A stretch of 37,504 bases of DNA from Paulinella micropora. Lineage: Eukaryota; Cercozoa; Imbricatea; Euglyphida. The DNA lies in contig BJOX01000022.1 of NCBI GenBank assembly GCA_009731375.1, positions 263,336 through 300,839 of the forward strand, in the 5' to 3' direction. Shown here piece after piece: positions 1 to 34,827 of this stretch; position 1 is the stretch's first letter; each line of letters begins with the position of its first letter. Under the pieces are notes generated by a model. It made no database searches. It worked only from the letters and a program-made list of their open reading frames with translations, and had not been told where the DNA came from. The translations under genes and the position numbers were made by a program.

Positions 1-216
1 GTCCTCTGTAATGGAGGTGGGAGCTCGTTCTGCAAGGGGCGCTTATGGAACGAGCCCTGGCCCCGCCTGGTACTAGGGAGATTTGGTATCGCCTGTATCA
101 GTCCCTTCCGTGCAAACATCACGGCTTAGCTGGGCATCGGGTTAATACTTTACCCACAGACTTCCTTGGTTGACGAAATCAGAAGCTCCTTTTTTCTGAC
201 ATTAGTCGATATCTCA
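1..216 (+). repeat. Copy 1 of a ~216-bp duplicated segment
   Basis: Nearly identical to 5732-5947. I see about three differences, including GAGATTT versus GAGCTTT. Both copies end where a TATC tract starts. No terminal inverted repeat or coding frame recognised. The left end is cut by the window. Confidence 0.85.
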
Positions 217-235
217 TCTATCTATCTATCTTCAG

Positions 236-260
236 CAAGTCAGGTGGGCAGTGCTAGCAG
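236..260 (+). pseudogene. 5' shard of exon 1
   Basis: TTCAG acceptor and the first 23 or so bases of exon 1, then TATC-type repeat instead of the exon's second half. Confidence 0.6.
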
Positions 261-275
261 TCTGTCTATCTATCC

Positions 276-336
<61 letters not shown>

Positions 337-339
337 CAG

Positions 340-24413
<24,074 letters not shown>

Positions 24414-25182
24414 TGATCACGGCCAAAAAAGTCAAGCGGATAACACCAATGTCTTCTTTGACTCCCATCGTTCTCCACCAGTCAACTGCAACAACTGCAA
24501 CAACAACAACAAAACAACAAAACAACACACAACAACAACAACAACAACAACAATAACAACAATAACAACAACAACAACAACCTAGTTCTATGACCATGCC
24601 AAGCCATCGTTCGAACGCTGATGATAAGAGCTTCAAAATGACATGCTTTGCGTGTTGATATGCTAGATATTGATGGAGAAAAATGAGTTCGAAGTGGGAC
24701 CATTTTGCTAATTGATTGAAAGTTGGCAGCAATGCCGCCGCTTGAGCTCAGACCTTGTTGTACAGGAAATGCTGTATATGTATAATGTCATAATAAGACA
24801 CATAGAATCAACCTTGGCGTTGAGACCGCAAAAGCTGTTGTTGTAATGAAAAAAAATCATTGGTGGGATGGTCAGTGGTATTAGGAATTGCTAAGATCGC
24901 GCTTAACAGCATGCTTATTTAATTTTAATGTTGCTAGTCACTTAATTTTATATTTGTATTTGCCCAACATTGTGTACCAGTTCCTATTACCCTAAAACCT
25001 CGTCTGATCCTCATCTTGTCGACGAGTGATATTATTTTATTGGTATTACATGTAGAGCATTAATGTTGTGTATATATTAATATGTGTTTGTATCTTCTCA
25101 ATTTGCCTAGCATAAACAAAAAAAGTATTTATAGAGGTGGACAAGCATCAGCAAACTTGTTTGCAACCTCTGGGTCTGACCG
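24414..25182. other. 3' flank of the large gene
   Basis: Unique, with an AAC/CAA tract at about 24488-24580. AT-rich afterwards. Probably 3' UTR and intergenic. No canonical polyadenylation hexamer found by eye. Confidence 0.5.
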
Positions 25183-25210
25183 ATACTGCTTACTGTAAGA
25201 TATTACTGTG

Positions 25211-25442
25211 TACATTCAAGTGTCAAACTCAGCCATCGAATTTTAGTTAAGGGTCAGATTTCAGATTAGCGGTCAGATTTCGAATTAGTGGTCAGAATTC
25301 AAATTAGTTCAATTTAACGGCTATATACGTCCGCAAAATCTGTATCATTTTTGCGAAATGTTACCGAATCTAAAATCTGACCGCTAATCTGAAATCTGAC
25401 CCTTAAATCAAATTTGATGGCTGAGTTTGACACTTGAATGTA
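25211..25442. mobile_element. 232-bp palindromic element (long-TIR MITE)
   Basis: Starts TACATTCAAGTGTCAAACTC and ends with its reverse complement. The arms of about 75 bp match with only a few differences (TAAGGGTCAGATTTCAGATT in both). Interior is AT-rich and non-coding. A 17-bp direct repeat, ATACTGCTTACTGTAAG, stands outside at 25183-25199 and 25450-25466. Confidence 0.85.
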
Positions 25443-25629
25443 CCCACTAATACTGCTTACTGTAAGGTATGGAGACTCAAGATGTGAAAACATATAAAGG
25501 AAATAACGAAAGAAAAAGAGATCTTAATTAATACATAACTGAACTTGATCTGTGCTGCTGAAACATCAAAATTGTATTATTGAAACTATTTAATTAAAGT
25601 TGTAATACAGCCGATGACATTCAACTGTC

Positions 25630-25710
25630 TGACAGTGTGTGTGTCAAAGTCAATTATCAGATTCAAATTGGCAACCAGAATTCAAATTAGTGCAATTTAT
25701 ATAATATAAC
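25630..25710. repeat. Diverged partial copy of the palindromic element
   Basis: CCAGAATTCAAATTAGTGCAA resembles GTCAGAATTCAAATTAGTTC at 25291-25310, and GTGTGTCAAAGTCA resembles the TIR. Confidence 0.5.
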
Positions 25711-27095
25711 AGTATTAATAACATTTTCAACTGCGAAGTGAACCGGGAACCCCTCCCGAGCCAAGTTTACGCTCAACCTTTTTAAGAAACGCTCATGTGA
25801 TGATCACTGTCACTGACTCGGATCAGTGTGATCCGAAGAAAGTCCTCCTTCTCTCTCTCTCGTTTCTGCGCTGAGTCTCCCTCTTGCCCCGCCCCTCTCT
25901 CATTCGCATCCTTTCAAGAGTCCTGACCGTGACCCGGCCGCCCCTCTGCTTTTCCCTCTTTTTAGCCTTTCCGAGTCCGGGCGGTCACTTCTCCTGGCAC
26001 TGTAATCTGCCTTTGAAGTTTCTTTCAACTTCGGAATCTTCAACTGAATTGTTCATCCTAGGCCCGCTGACTCGTCACACAGTGACTCCAGCTTCAACTT
26101 TCGTCCTTGAAAGCTGAACCGTGCTTCAGTTTTACCGTGATGTTCCCGGCGGCGCCTTCTTATATATATCAGTAGATTTCTTTATTCAACTTATGAATAA
26201 GTTTTTCAACATTGCAACGTGACGTGTGAGTTCAACTTGAAGGGACCGTGACAGCAATAGTGTGCTTCCAGGTTGCCCTGCTCCCTCCGGGCCTTGCGAG
26301 TGTTGAATCACTCTCAAAACTGCGTGGATGGTCACGCCAGTCACCGTCGGGCCGTGCAGACTGAAAGTTGCACAAGAGTCGGACTGAGACTCCTTCCGTG
26401 AGTGACGGTCGGTGAGTGAATCATACTGGTATATAAAGACCGTCGGCGTTACATATAATCATGCAGTCATGGTAAAATTGGAAAAATGACTCAGAGTCGG
26501 AACGGCTTTCAGAAATAGTTATTTATTAACAAACATTTACCAGACCACCGTCGGAATGACCGTGCTCACCCTTTTGCAGTGTCTAAGGCTTTTTCACTAC
26601 TAGGGCTGGTTTATGAGTAGGGCAAGGGCTTGGTTTAGGGTAATGGCTATGGTCTGCAGCCTGAGTGCATGTGAGTCACGACGTAAGTTTTTGAGGCAAG
26701 TTTTTGTGGAGGGAAAGCTGGTTTTATTTCAGTGGTAGCGAGTCACCCGTGTCTCAGCAGAATTGGAAACTTATGATGAAGTAATACGGCCAGTCAGAAA
26801 ATCATTGTAGATATGGGGAAAAGAAAGGAAGTTGACAGAGCAAAACTAAACGCGTGCTGCTACCGGCCGGGCCAGTACGATGTTGCAGTCAAAGGTCCCG
26901 GGAATCTTGCCTTGCGACAAGTGGTAAGCATGGTCTTCAATGATAGTGTGATCGTGACCAACAGAGGCTTCACAAACATAACAGGCTTACATTAGTAAAA
27001 GCAGAATGCTAGAGTGGTCCTCTGTAATCATGGTTGCTTCGTGTCAAGTCCATTGACAATTAGAAGTTCAAAGACCTCACGTAAAATCAACAACT
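25711..27095. other. Unique region, no supported gene
   Basis: Mixed composition. Short open frames (25884-26117 and 26813-26995) lack motifs or splice context. An 8-bp dyad TCGGATCA-GTG-TGATCCGA sits at 25818-25836 and TTATTCA-ACTTA-TGAATAA near 26181-26199. The stretch at 26250-26450 is dense in GTGAC/GTCAC/GTCGG words. Confidence 0.4.
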
Positions 27096-27262
27096 TCCAG
27101 CACTCGTTCTTGGCCAGTTCTGATTGTGTGGCTGGTGTTGTAGCTTGCTTCAAAGCTATCATCAAGAGCTTTCTAGTTTGTTATGGCACAGGATTTGAGG
27201 GCAGAACAAATCGCTCGAGGTCATTGCTCATGGTACTTAAGAACTAAGGACTTTTTTGGTTG
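27096..27262. mobile_element. Diverged relative of the 217-bp MITE
   Basis: ATCAAGAGCTTTCTAG, GGTCATTGCTCATGG and ACTTAAGAACTAAGGA align in order with the right two thirds of the MITE at 15280 and 16580. The left inverted repeat is not visible. Confidence 0.6.
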
Positions 27263-27834
27263 ACAGTCATCTGGCGTAGTTGAACGTGCTGGTAGAAATC
27301 AATTGAAAGTAAAGGAATTCTCACAAAGCTTACTTGAGGCGGTGTTATTAACGACAATCCAGTGGGGAAATGGTCCATTTTTGGTCTCAGCTTTCTCGGT
27401 CGATGGTCAAGCTGCGATAATTCGGAAGGCACCGCGTGAAAGCTCAAAACAAGGACTTTCAAACGACCTGCTCAGCGTTGTTGCGTCTAAAATAGTGATC
27501 TAGAAACTTGAGATCAAAATTGAAAGATTTTGCCGCTTGAATGTCGTGGGCAATAATGCTGAACTGACCACACATAATTGACAGCTCAGGGCTAAGCTCT
27601 CACAAGATGTACTAATTGCATGTTCGATTCTCAAGATTATGGCTAAGCGAAATGATATTGAATGCAAAAACAGCAAGCATACATCGAAACCCGAAATGTC
27701 AGGTGGTGTAGAATGAGCATTATTACTCATGTTTGCCATGGGCAAGATGCGCAGGGCCCTCTGTGACGAGTTCGGTGTCCGGGTGACCAATAGTTCTGCC
27801 ACAGCACATATGAGTATAAAAGTATGAATAGGGA
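27263..27834. other. Unique region without a supported gene
   Basis: AT-rich with scattered short frames. Ends in a 53-base poly-C run (27835-27887) at a gap. Confidence 0.4.
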
Positions 27835-27887
<53 letters not shown>

Positions 27888-28526
27888 NNNNNNNNNNNNN
27901 NNNNNNNNNNNNNNNNNNNNNNNNNNNNNNNNNNNNNNNNNNNNNNNNNNNNNNNNNNNNNNNNNNNNNNNNNNNNNNNNNNNNNNNNNNNNNNNNNNNN
28001 NNNNNNNNNNNNNNNNNNNNNNNNNNNNNNNNNNNNNNNNNNNNNNNNNNNNNNNNNNNNNNNNNNNNNNNNNNNNNNNNNNNNNNNNNNNNNNNNNNNN
28101 NNNNNNNNNNNNNNNNNNNNNNNNNNNNNNNNNNNNNNNNNNNNNNNNNNNNNNNNNNNNNNNNNNNNNNNNNNNNNNNNNNNNNNNNNNNNNNNNNNNN
28201 NNNNNNNNNNNNNNNNNNNNNNNNNNNNNNNNNNNNNNNNNNNNNNNNNNNNNNNNNNNNNNNNNNNNNNNNNNNNNNNNNNNNNNNNNNNNNNNNNNNN
28301 NNNNNNNNNNNNNNNNNNNNNNNNNNNNNNNNNNNNNNNNNNNNNNNNNNNNNNNNNNNNNNNNNNNNNNNNNNNNNNNNNNNNNNNNNNNNNNNNNNNN
28401 NNNNNNNNNNNNNNNNNNNNNNNNNNNNNNNNNNNNNNNNNNNNNNNNNNNNNNNNNNNNNNNNNNNNNNNNNNNNNNNNNNNNNNNNNNNNNNNNNNNN
28501 NNNNNNNNNNNNNNNNNNNNNNNNNN
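27888..28526. other. Assembly gap (639 N)
   Basis: Follows a poly-C run. Confidence 1.
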
Positions 28527-28682
28527 AAGGACGTTGAAGAAAAAGGCAATCTAGGAATGGAGAGTGGGAGGATAAGGAAGAAGAGAAAGAAAAGGAAGCC
28601 GTTAGTCCAAGTGTTTTGAGCACCGTAAGCTTGCGCAAGCTACAATGATGACATTGTATGAGGCCTAAACCCCCGCAGGGAC

Positions 28683-28710
28683 CTAGCCCGGGCTATGCAA
28701 CACTGGACGG
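28683..28710 (-). CDS. Possible terminal exon of the minus-strand gene
   Basis: On the minus strand ATCATAG acceptor, then codons giving SRPVLHSPG and TAG when joined in phase 2 to the exon at 28876-28952. Phase fits but the exon is only 28 nt. Confidence 0.25.
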
Positions 28711-28735
28711 CTATGATGGAATGCAGTCACCAATA

Positions 28736-28872
<137 letters not shown>

Positions 28873-28875
28873 CAC

Positions 28876-28952
28876 CTGAAAGACGTCTCAGCAACGCCTG
28901 CCACAGTCATGCCCACCGCAAAACCTTGCATCAGCAGAATACCGCCAAACAG
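28876..28952 (-). CDS. Minus-strand exon encoding a hydrophobic segment
   Basis: Read on the minus strand: CT repeat, GTGCTAG acceptor, 25 codons plus two bases, donor GTGATC into TATC repeat. Begins LFGGILLMQGFAVGMTVAGV and ends AETSF. The first 20 residues look like one membrane-spanning helix. Together with 29465-29578 it suggests a multipass membrane protein. Family not recognised. Confidence 0.6.
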
Positions 28953-28956
28953 CTAG

Positions 28957-28994
<38 letters not shown>

Positions 28995-29036
28995 CGGCAC
29001 AGGTAGGTGGATGATAGGTAGATAGGCTGGGTGTAC

Positions 29037-29056
29037 CTTGGATGCAAAGATTGCTA
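29037..29056 (-). pseudogene. 3' shard of the minus-strand exon 29465-29578
   Basis: Minus strand reads VAIFASK then donor GTACAC. Aligned bases extend upstream to CATTCCGCTC (about 29078) and parallel CATTCCGCTCTCATGGGCAT of the real exon (GMVAMFACK). It lies downstream of that exon on its own strand and keeps 3' end plus donor. Confidence 0.55.
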
Positions 29057-29076
29057 CTAGGCCAGGGGAGCGGAAT

Positions 29077-29464
<388 letters not shown>

Positions 29465-29466
<2 letters not shown>

Positions 29467-29578
29467 TGCAGGCGAACATGGCGACCATGCCCATGAGAGC
29501 GGAATGCAAGTCGTGGTTGTCCTTGAAGGAAACATACTTCGTTGTGCCATCCGCCACCATGCCACTGTGCACGTTGTC
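29465..29578 (-). CDS. Minus-strand exon, 38 codons, partly hydrophobic
   Basis: Minus strand: ATCTAG acceptor after TACA-type repeat, donor GTCTCT. Whole codons, phase 0 both sides. Begins DNVHSGMVADGTTKYVSFKD and ends NHDLHSALMGMVAMFACK. Joining it to 28876-28952 gives ...GMVAMFACK|LFGGILLMQGF..., a plausible pair of transmembrane stretches. Upstream exons are not identified. Confidence 0.6.
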
Positions 29579-29605
29579 CTAGATACATACATGCATAAAT
29601 ATACC

Positions 29606-29886
29606 CACCTACCTACCTACCTACCTACCTACCTACCTACCTACCTACCTACCTACCTATCTGTCTGTCTGTCTGTCTGTCTATCTGTCTGTCTGTCTGT
29701 CTGTCTGTCTGTATGTGTCTGTCTGTCTGACTGTCTGTCTGTCTGACTGTCTGTCTGTCTCTGTCTGTCTCTGTCTGTCTCTGTCTGTCTGTGTGTCTGT
29801 CTGTGTCTGTGTCTGTCTGTGTCTGTCTGTGTCTGTCTGTCTGTCTGTCTCTGTCTGTCTGTCTGTCTGTCTGTGTGTGTCTGTCA
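29606..29886 (+). repeat. TACC and TGTC repeats
   Basis: TACC run, then TGTC with CTGTGTCTGTCT variants. Confidence 0.93.
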
Positions 29887-30057
29887 GGCGTCCCTTACTC
29901 CATACAGACTCAGACAGGACCAAGACAAGACAATCAGGTGAACTTTAAGTTTTAAAAGTCTAACTTTGCTGGCAACACAGCAACGAAACTGCTGACAAAC
30001 GTTACAGACGATGCGTGATATAGGCGGTCAAAGCATGTCATGCATCTAGACAGCCTC

Positions 30058-30460
30058 CGACAGACAGACAGACAGACCGACCGACAGACAGACCGACAGA
30101 CAGACAGACAGGTAGACAGACGAACAGAAGACAGACAGACAGACGGACAGACGGGCGGACAGACAGACAGATGTCTGTCTGAGACAGATGTCTGTCTGAG
30201 ACAGATGTCTGTCTGACAGACAGTCAGACAGACAGTACTGTTGTCTGTCAGACAGACAGTACTGTTGTCTGTCAGACAGACAGTACTGTCAGACAGACAG
30301 TACTGTCAGACAGACAGTACTGTCAGACAGACAGTACTGTCAGACAGACAGTACTGTCAGACAGACAGTACTGTCAGACAGACATCTGACAGACAGTCAG
30401 ACACAGACAGCAGACACAGACAGACAGACACAGACAGACACAGACAGACAGATGTGACTT
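30058..30460. repeat. CAGA array with 17-bp palindromic higher-order unit
   Basis: CAGA repeat from 30058. At 30168-30216 a 17-bp unit ACAGATGTCTGTCTGAG is repeated. At 30234-30372 the palindrome CAGTACTG occurs eight times, the last six at an exact 17-bp spacing (agtact at 30282, 30299, 30316, 30333, 30350, 30367). Confidence 0.9.
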
Positions 30461-30695
30461 TGACATGGCAAAAACTCATCCGAGCGTATAATACGGATAA
30501 TTTTCGTGAAACCCCCACCCGAGAGAGAAAACCAAGGAAAAATAAAGCAAAGAAATATAACAAAAGAACAGAAAACAAACAAAGCCAGAAAGAGTACTAG
30601 AAAGAACGAAGGAGAGATCTCACGATCAACAAAAAAAAAGTTTGCGCAAGCACTACTTTTCTGCCTGGAAGAAGAGGGCAAAGAAAAAGAAACCC

Positions 30696-30703
30696 AAAAA
30701 AAA
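30696..30703 (-). terminator. Pol III T-run terminator of tRNA-Pro
   Basis: Eight A on the plus strand, so T8 on the tRNA strand, beginning five bases past the discriminator. Confidence 0.8.
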
Positions 30704-30708
30704 TGGAG

Positions 30709-30779
30709 GGGGGGCACCGGGAATCGAACCCGGGTCTGCTCTACCCAAAAGAGCAATCTTGCCACTAAACCATGCCCCC
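30709..30779 (-). tRNA. trnP-UGG: tRNA-Pro (anticodon UGG)
   Basis: Minus strand from 30779: acceptor GGGGGCA pairs perfectly with TGCCCCC. A-box region TGGTTTAGTGG, anticodon stem GCTCT/AGAGC with loop TTTGGGT giving UGG, and G37 as usual for proline tRNAs. T arm is CCGGG-TTCGATT-CCCGG, a perfect stem and B box. Discriminator is C, as in eukaryotic cytosolic tRNA-Pro. No intron. A run of eight T follows on the coding strand (30696-30703 complement), a Pol III terminator. All stems intact, so a functional gene is likely, in contrast with the SINE heads nearby. Confidence 0.93.
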
Positions 30780-31170
30780 TATCGTGCTCATGGGAAAGAA
30801 AATTCTGACTACTTCAACATCACATCAACGTATGCAATTTGCATGAACTTCCGTCATGTGATAGACTTTCACACTGACGCCATTTTGACCAATATCCCGT
30901 CTGAATTCAGCATAGAAATTGAAAATATCCATAGAAATTGAAAATATCGATAGTCAAAAACATAGAATTTATAATATCTATATCAATTTTGAGTTCTATT
31001 TTGGCATAAAAACAAATCAGAAACTAATTCAATTTCTAAGCTAGTTAGACATCGAGGCACGGTAGTATCTCGTCTAGGTGGATCAAACAGACCGGAAACT
31101 AATTCAATATCTTAACTAGATAAGATAATAAACCAAAGTGATATTTTCATCTAGATAATTTTTTTTCACA
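30780..31170. other. Unique AT-rich DNA
   Basis: Contains two adjacent copies of ATAGAAATTGAAAATAT (about 30913-30929 and 30931-30947). No gene seen. Confidence 0.5.
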
Positions 31171-32135
31171 GTAAGCAAGGTTTAATGAGAAAAAGAAAAA
31201 AAAATAAAGAAGAGCTTAATTCAAATGAATTCAAAATAAATAAATAAATAAATAAATAATAAATAAATAAATAAATAAAGAAGAGCTTAATTTTCAAATG
31301 AATTCTGGTTCCAAGGAACGACAGTACAAGCTCATGAGGAAAACTGGAACTAAGGTTCAACAGTAAGCTCCTGGAAAGAATAAATGGACGAGAAAAGAAA
31401 GAGAAAAGAAGAAAGAAAGGGAGAAAGAGAAAAAAGAACAACAAGGAAAAAAACAGAGAACGAAGAAAAAAAACACGAACGATAAAAAACAAAACACAAA
31501 AAATAACAAACAAAAACAAAAGAAACAAAAAACAAAAGAAACAAAAGAAACAAAAACAAGACAAAAAGATAACAACAGAAGCAACGACAAACACAAAAAG
31601 CAAACACAAACAAACAAACACAAAGCCAGACAGGGGCAAGGGAGACGATACTGTACTATAAGGCAAGAGCAGAAGGCGCCGGCAGAGGTCAGACATAACT
31701 ACCAATGGGCGCAAGTGAGATCAATTGACAGTCAGTGAGACAGCCCTTAAGGAAACTGCAGCACCTAACGCAAGTCACTCGCACCCAGGGGCCATCGTAG
31801 CCAGGAGGGTGGTGTGCAGAGCGTAGTAAGGCTAGACGCAGCGATTGCTCGCGACGCGATCATGCCGAGTGCTGCTATATCCATAAGGACCAGCCCAAGC
31901 CTGGCAACCTCACAGACATGCAGCCTCAAGCTAGTCGAGCCAAACCACTCCGCACCCCACCCCTCATAGACCAGAAGAAACTCCACAAGCCACAACCATA
32001 AACATAAAGCTATACCGCACATAAGCATGACCAAACCTAACAAGCAGCAGCATGTAAGAAAAACGAAAAAGATAAAAGAAAACAAAAGGGAAAAGAAAGA
32101 GAAAAGGGGGAGAAAAGGGGGAGAGCCTTGCTTAC
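31171..32135 (-). repeat. Long repeat, copy A (minus orientation)
   Basis: 31620-32135 matches 36810-37420 in reverse orientation with many shared words (GCGGAGTGGTTTGGCTCGAC, GCGAGCAATCG, CAGTTTCCTTAAGG, TCACTTGCGCCC on the minus strand). A-rich part 31190-31620 is low complexity. Bounded by GTAAGCAAGGT (31171-31181) and GCCTTGCTTAC (32125-32135), an inverted word pair. No coding frame recognised. Confidence 0.7.
31207..31306. repeat. Direct duplication around an AAAT tract
   Basis: AAAGAAGAGCTTAATT followed by CAAATGAATTC occurs twice, separated by AAAT repeat. A small-scale example of duplication beside a microsatellite. Confidence 0.75.
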
Positions 32136-32155
32136 GGTAAAAAAGAAAGAAAGAG

Positions 32156-32318
32156 AGAGAGAAGAAGAAGAAGAAGAAGAAGAAGAAGAAGAAGAAGAAG
32201 AAGAAGAAGAAGAAGAAGAAGAAGAAGAAGAAGAAGAAGAAGAAGAAGAAGAAGAAGAAGAAGGAAGAAGAAGAAGAAGAAGAAGAAGAAGAAGAAGCAG
32301 AAGAAGCAGAAGAAGAAG

Positions 32319-32350
<32 letters not shown>

Positions 32351-32460
32351 GAAGAAGAAGTAGAAGTAGTAGTAGTAGTAGTAGTAGAAGAAGAAGAAGT
32401 AGAAGAAGAAGAAGAAGAAGAAGAAGAAGAAGAAGAAGAAGAAGAAGAAGAAAGAAAGAA
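32156..32460 (+). repeat. GAA tract, about 300 bases
   Basis: GAA repeat with GTA interruptions. Long homopurine, so triplex (H-DNA) formation is possible. Confidence 0.95.
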
Positions 32461-32509
32461 AGAGATAGAGAGAAAGGATAAGAAAGAGTCGAACTTCCTC
32501 ATCATTTCA

Positions 32510-32575
32510 CTTCAAGATCTTTAGAGCGGCGAACAGTGTGGGACTCGGGTTGAAACCATAAAAGAACCCCATGCC
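32510..32575 (-). repeat. Repeat piece shared with 36742-36790
   Basis: Minus strand GTGGGCATGGGGTTC and CGAGTCCCACACTGTTCGCC match GTGGGTAGGGGGGTT and CGAGTCACATTGTTCGCC at 36742. It extends the long repeat family beyond the GAA tract. It contains weak A/B-box-like words but no tRNA fold. Confidence 0.55.
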
Positions 32576-32594
32576 CACTAAACAAAAAAGGGCC

Positions 32595-32745
<151 letters not shown>

Positions 32746-32755
32746 NNNNNNNNNN
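32746..32755. other. Assembly gap (10 N)
   Basis: After poly-T. Confidence 1.
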
Positions 32756-32805
32756 ATTTGAGCTCGATCAGGATTTGCACCGACTCCCCTCCGGCTCAAT
32801 TGAAG

Positions 32806-32831
32806 TTAGGGTTAGTTAGGGTTAGGGTTAG
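32806..32831 (+). repeat. Short interstitial TTAGGG run
   Basis: Four TTAG(GG) units, one of them shortened to TTAG. Telomere-type sequence but only 26 bases. Confidence 0.8.
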
Positions 32832-33214
32832 AGAGCAACTAATATTTAGGGCAAAATTGTCCTGACCTCGCCCAAATATTTGCAATTTCCAGCTCGCTAC
32901 AATACGAGCTATATTGATTGCTACTTCTAACGCCCTTGCAACTAGAGTAGCCTTTGTAATTGGCTATAATTTTCTCCAAGGCCCCTGTACAAACTTTTCT
33001 CATTTCCCCAGTTACCCGGGTACTACCAGCAAAATTTTCTCATGAAAAAAAAGAATTATTTTAACTGACTTCTCTTATTAAAAAATTTTCCTTTCTTGTA
33101 TTCATCATATCTATCATCTTTTCCTCCATTAAACCTTGCTTACCCGGGTACTGTAATAATAATAATAATAATAATGATGATGATGATGATAATAATAATA
33201 ATAATAATAATAAT

Positions 33215-33280
33215 AGTGCTTCTCTGTCAATGGCTGATGCATTTCTGCACATGCGCCTCCATCGTCTCACCCGTGAGGGG
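33215..33280 (-). mobile_element. SINE family 1, copy cut by gap
   Basis: AAT tail on the left (33154-33214), then the 3' end of the SINE on the minus strand, truncated by N at 33281. Confidence 0.75.
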
Positions 33281-33474
33281 NNNNNNNNNNNNNNNNNNNN
33301 NNNNNNNNNNNNNNNNNNNNNNNNNNNNNNNNNNNNNNNNNNNNNNNNNNNNNNNNNNNNNNNNNNNNNNNNNNNNNNNNNNNNNNNNNNNNNNNNNNNN
33401 NNNNNNNNNNNNNNNNNNNNNNNNNNNNNNNNNNNNNNNNNNNNNNNNNNNNNNNNNNNNNNNNNNNNNNNNNN
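33281..33474. other. Assembly gap (194 N)
   Basis: Inside a SINE copy. Confidence 1.
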
Positions 33475-33515
<41 letters not shown>

Positions 33516-33655
33516 GTAAATAATCATAATCATAATCATAATCATAATCATCATAATCATCATAATCATCATAATCATAATCATAAACTCATAATAATAA
33601 TAATAATAATAATAACAACAACAACAATAATAATAATAATAATAATAGTAATAAT

Positions 33656-33882
33656 AGTGCTTCTCTGTCAATGGCTGATGCATTTCTGCACATGCGCCTC
33701 CATCGTCTCACCCGTGAGGGGAGTACGAAGAATTGACGATAAGCTCTAATGACACCCCCGCAAGGGCAGTTCCAACACTTCCAGACGGACCGGTATGTTC
33801 AATGAAAATACTGGTCCAGACGGACCGGTATGTTCAATGAAAATACTGGTGGCACCGACGGGAATCGAACTGGCGACAGGGC
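33656..33882 (-). mobile_element. SINE family 1, 5'-truncated copy
   Basis: AAT tail (33475-33655) with CAT and AAC interruptions, then a body containing a tandem duplication of CCAGACGGACCGGTATGTTC..., then B box GAATCGAACTGG (minus strand CCAGTTCGATTC). The tRNA-like head stops at GGCGACAGGGC. Confidence 0.82.
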
Positions 33883-33885
33883 AAT

Positions 33886-33928
33886 AGTAATAATAATAAT
33901 AGTAATAATAATAATAATAATAAGGATG

Positions 33929-34009
<81 letters not shown>

Positions 34010-34062
34010 GTCGTAGTAGTAGTAGTAATAGTAGTAGTAGTAACAATAATAATAATAATAAC

Positions 34063-34092
<30 letters not shown>
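33886..34092. repeat. AAT/ATG/AGT trinucleotide tract
   Basis: AAT with GATAAT and AGT blocks lying between SINE copies. Confidence 0.93.
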
Positions 34093-34095
<3 letters not shown>

Positions 34096-34255
34096 ATATC
34101 TGAGGCGTACTGATGCAGCTAATGGCATATCCTCAACGGACATAAGCCTCCAATACCCTTGTTCGAGGTCCTCCACCCCCCCGTGTCAGTCAATAATTAT
34201 GTCCGGACACGGATCGTGCCATGCAGCTGCATCAGTACGCCTTAGAGAAACAATA
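34093..34255. mobile_element. Repeat family 2, two partial copies head to head
   Basis: AGGCGTACTGATGCAGCT near the left and AGCTGCATCAGTACGCCT near the right form an inverted pair. Both outer edges continue into AAT/ATT tails. The left copy carries CATAAGCCTCCAATACC and GTTCGAGGTCCTCC. Confidence 0.75.
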
Positions 34256-34256
34256 T

Positions 34257-34286
34257 TATTATTATTATTATTACTATTATTATTAC

Positions 34287-34320
<34 letters not shown>

Positions 34321-34340
34321 GTTATTATTGTTATTATTAC

Positions 34341-34392
<52 letters not shown>
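34257..34392. repeat. ATT tract
   Basis: Trinucleotide repeat joining the tail of family 2 to the head of a SINE. Confidence 0.93.
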
Positions 34393-34453
34393 GACACCGT
34401 GATAGCCCAGTGGTCAAGTTCTACCATCTGGGCCCTGTCGCCAGTTCGATTCC
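34393..34453 (+). mobile_element. SINE family 1, tRNA-like head, cut by gap
   Basis: GACACCG start, A box TAGCCCAGTGG, B box AGTTCGATTCC, then N. Same sequence as the head of the minus copy at 36540-36602. Confidence 0.8.
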
Positions 34454-34676
34454 NNNNNNNNNNNNNNNNNNNNNNNNNNNNNNNNNNNNNNNNNNNNNNN
34501 NNNNNNNNNNNNNNNNNNNNNNNNNNNNNNNNNNNNNNNNNNNNNNNNNNNNNNNNNNNNNNNNNNNNNNNNNNNNNNNNNNNNNNNNNNNNNNNNNNNN
34601 NNNNNNNNNNNNNNNNNNNNNNNNNNNNNNNNNNNNNNNNNNNNNNNNNNNNNNNNNNNNNNNNNNNNNNNNNNNN
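34454..34676. other. Assembly gap (223 N)
   Basis: Between a SINE head and a family 2 copy. Confidence 1.
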
Positions 34677-34773
34677 AGACTGTGACGGGGGGGTGGAGGA
34701 CCTCGAACAAGGGTATTGGAGGCTTATGTCCGTTGAGGATATGCCATTAGCTGCATCAGTACGCCTCAGATAT

Positions 34774-34785
<12 letters not shown>
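34677..34785 (+). mobile_element. Repeat family 2, 3' part with ATT tail
   Basis: GGAGGACCTCGAACAAGGGT, TGGAGGCTTATGTCCG, GCTGCATCAGTACGCCTC, then ATT tail. Confidence 0.78.

Positions 34786-34825
<40 letters not shown>

Positions 34826-34827
<2 letters not shown>

Noticed and set aside
25884-26117. 77-codon protein gene
   Set aside because: No motif, no splice context, no repeated support. Length expected by chance in this composition.
26813-26995. 60-codon protein gene
   Set aside because: Open frame without recognisable domain or exon signals. Could be an exon, but I cannot support it.
27824-28549. Frames running through the N gap at 27888-28526
   Set aside because: They consist of poly-Pro or poly-Gly from a poly-C run and unknown residues.
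32510-32575. tRNA-like gene on the minus strand
   Set aside because: TTTAGTGGGC and GGTTTCAACCC resemble A and B boxes but no stems form. It belongs to the long repeat shared with 36742-36790.
32806-32831. Chromosome end
   Set aside because: Only about four TTAGGG-like units, embedded in ordinary sequence on both sides.
34393-34453. Functional tRNA gene
   Set aside because: A and B boxes are present, but the T stem is mismatched in the full copies and the sequence continues into a SINE body with ATT tail.
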